Below are positions 6,205-6,678 of a stretch of 6,678 bases of DNA, in pieces (position 1 is the stretch's first letter; every line of letters begins with the position of its first letter). Position numbers and translations under genes: made by a program. Below the pieces are notes generated by a model. It did no database searches. It saw only the letters and a program-made list of their open reading frames with translations, and had not been told where the DNA came from. Source of the stretch: Acidobacteriota bacterium (GTDB lineage: Bacteria > Acidobacteriota > UBA6911); assembly GCA_017860075.1 (NCBI GenBank), contig JAFNAH010000075.1:1-6678 (forward strand), read 5' to 3'.

Positions 6205-6678
6205 GGCCGATCGGGCGCCGACGAGGAACTTCAGCCACTCCTGAGCCATCAGGCGATGGTAAGGCTCGGTCATGTGAATCGCGTCGAGACAGACGAAGCG
6301 ATTGCGCTCCGGGGCATTCGAAAGCACCCGGTCGACTTCGATCACCGTAAAGCCGGCAGATCTGGCCGCTGATACGAATCGCGTCGTATATTCGGGCCTG
6401 CTCGCCTCGGGATCGTGAATATTGTCGAACACATAGCATTGAGAACCTGCCTCGCGGAGACCGCTGCCCATCCGCGCAAGCGCCGCGTAGTCCTCATCAC
6501 GCCGCATCAGCACCACGAGAAGAACCTTGTCAGGCTTCCATTGCAGAGCGTCGATGAAAGGCTCCTTCTCGGCGCGGCCGGCCGTCAGCCCCCCCGCGTA
6601 GAATTGCCGGAAAGTCACTTTCGGATTCACAATTTCGAACATTGCGGACACAATCGGGATGAAGCTGCTGGGAGAGGA
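6193..6678 (-). CDS. SGNH/GDSL-type hydrolase, N-terminus cut by the window edge
   Basis: The frame stays open to the right edge, giving 161 visible residues before TGA. Near the C-terminus, LDAIHMTEPYHRLMAQEWLKFL (131-152 of the visible part) carries the D-x-x-H pair (D132, H135) of SGNH block V. VTFRQFYAGGLTAG (21-34) could be the block II glycine region, and KPDKVLLVVLMRRDED (48-63) lies where block III normally reads GxND; here the asparagine is not evident. The visible part opens with SSPSSF, which could be the residues just after or including the nucleophilic serine of a GDS/GES block lying at the edge; this is a guess. Such enzymes are esterases, lipases or O-acetyl hydrolases, with the substrate not deducible here. 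A GTG at 6651 is a possible internal start, but it would remove the nucleophile region, so I treat the gene as partial. It converges on cimA with eight bases between stops. Confidence 0.6.
   Translation of the reverse strand, partial: SSPSSFIPIVSAMFEIVNPKVTFRQFYAGGLTAGRAEKEPFIDALQWKPDKVLLVVLMRRDEDYAALARMGSGLREAGSQCYVFDNIHDPEASRPEYTTRFVSAARSAGFTVIEVDRVLSNAPERNRFVCLDAIHMTEPYHRLMAQEWLKFLVGARSAAVK

Overview
This is a GC-rich bacterial window with densely packed, single-function genes. Gene content is a bactofilin that begins MWKQ, a CimA-type citramalate synthase, a stand-alone relative of the plant arabinokinase N-terminal domain, YjbQ and TrxB. That mix resembles Acidobacteriota or deltaproteobacteria-type lineages. 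The assignment is a guess from protein character, because no rRNA or other marker gene is present.

Layout. Positions 1-144 (+) hold the tail of a HAD-like hydrolase. A 234-base convergent spacer follows and carries a long imperfect inverted repeat built from TCGGNA-type hexamers. Five minus-strand genes fill 379-4264. In transcription order they are a bactofilin, a small methyltransferase-like protein (followed by a strong hairpin), thioredoxin reductase, an arabinokinase-type glycosyltransferase and YjbQ. The last two overlap by four bases in an ATGA junction. Divergent from the bactofilin is a regulatory region (4265-4591) and then cimA (4592-6184, +), the entry enzyme of the citramalate route to isoleucine. 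At the right edge a minus-strand SGNH/GDSL-type hydrolase converges on cimA and runs out of the window at its N-terminal side.

The most interesting part is the cimA leader. A 39-codon open frame (4390-4509) with an upstream AAGGAG contains the stretch I-G-I-I-T-I-E-I, five isoleucines in eight codons. Right after it comes a 13-bp hairpin followed by TTTTTGTT, a canonical intrinsic terminator, 22 bases before the cimA start codon. The segment over the leader stop codon (4502-4513) can pair with the left arm of that terminator over 12 positions with one mismatch, giving a competing antiterminator. Together this reads as a ribosome-mediated transcription attenuator sensing charged tRNA-Ile. It would connect isoleucine supply to the first committed enzyme of isoleucine synthesis, in addition to any feedback inhibition through the C-terminal LeuA-type regulatory domain of CimA.

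The remaining genes look like housekeeping or envelope functions (redox, cytoskeleton, glycosyl transfer) and share no obvious single pathway.
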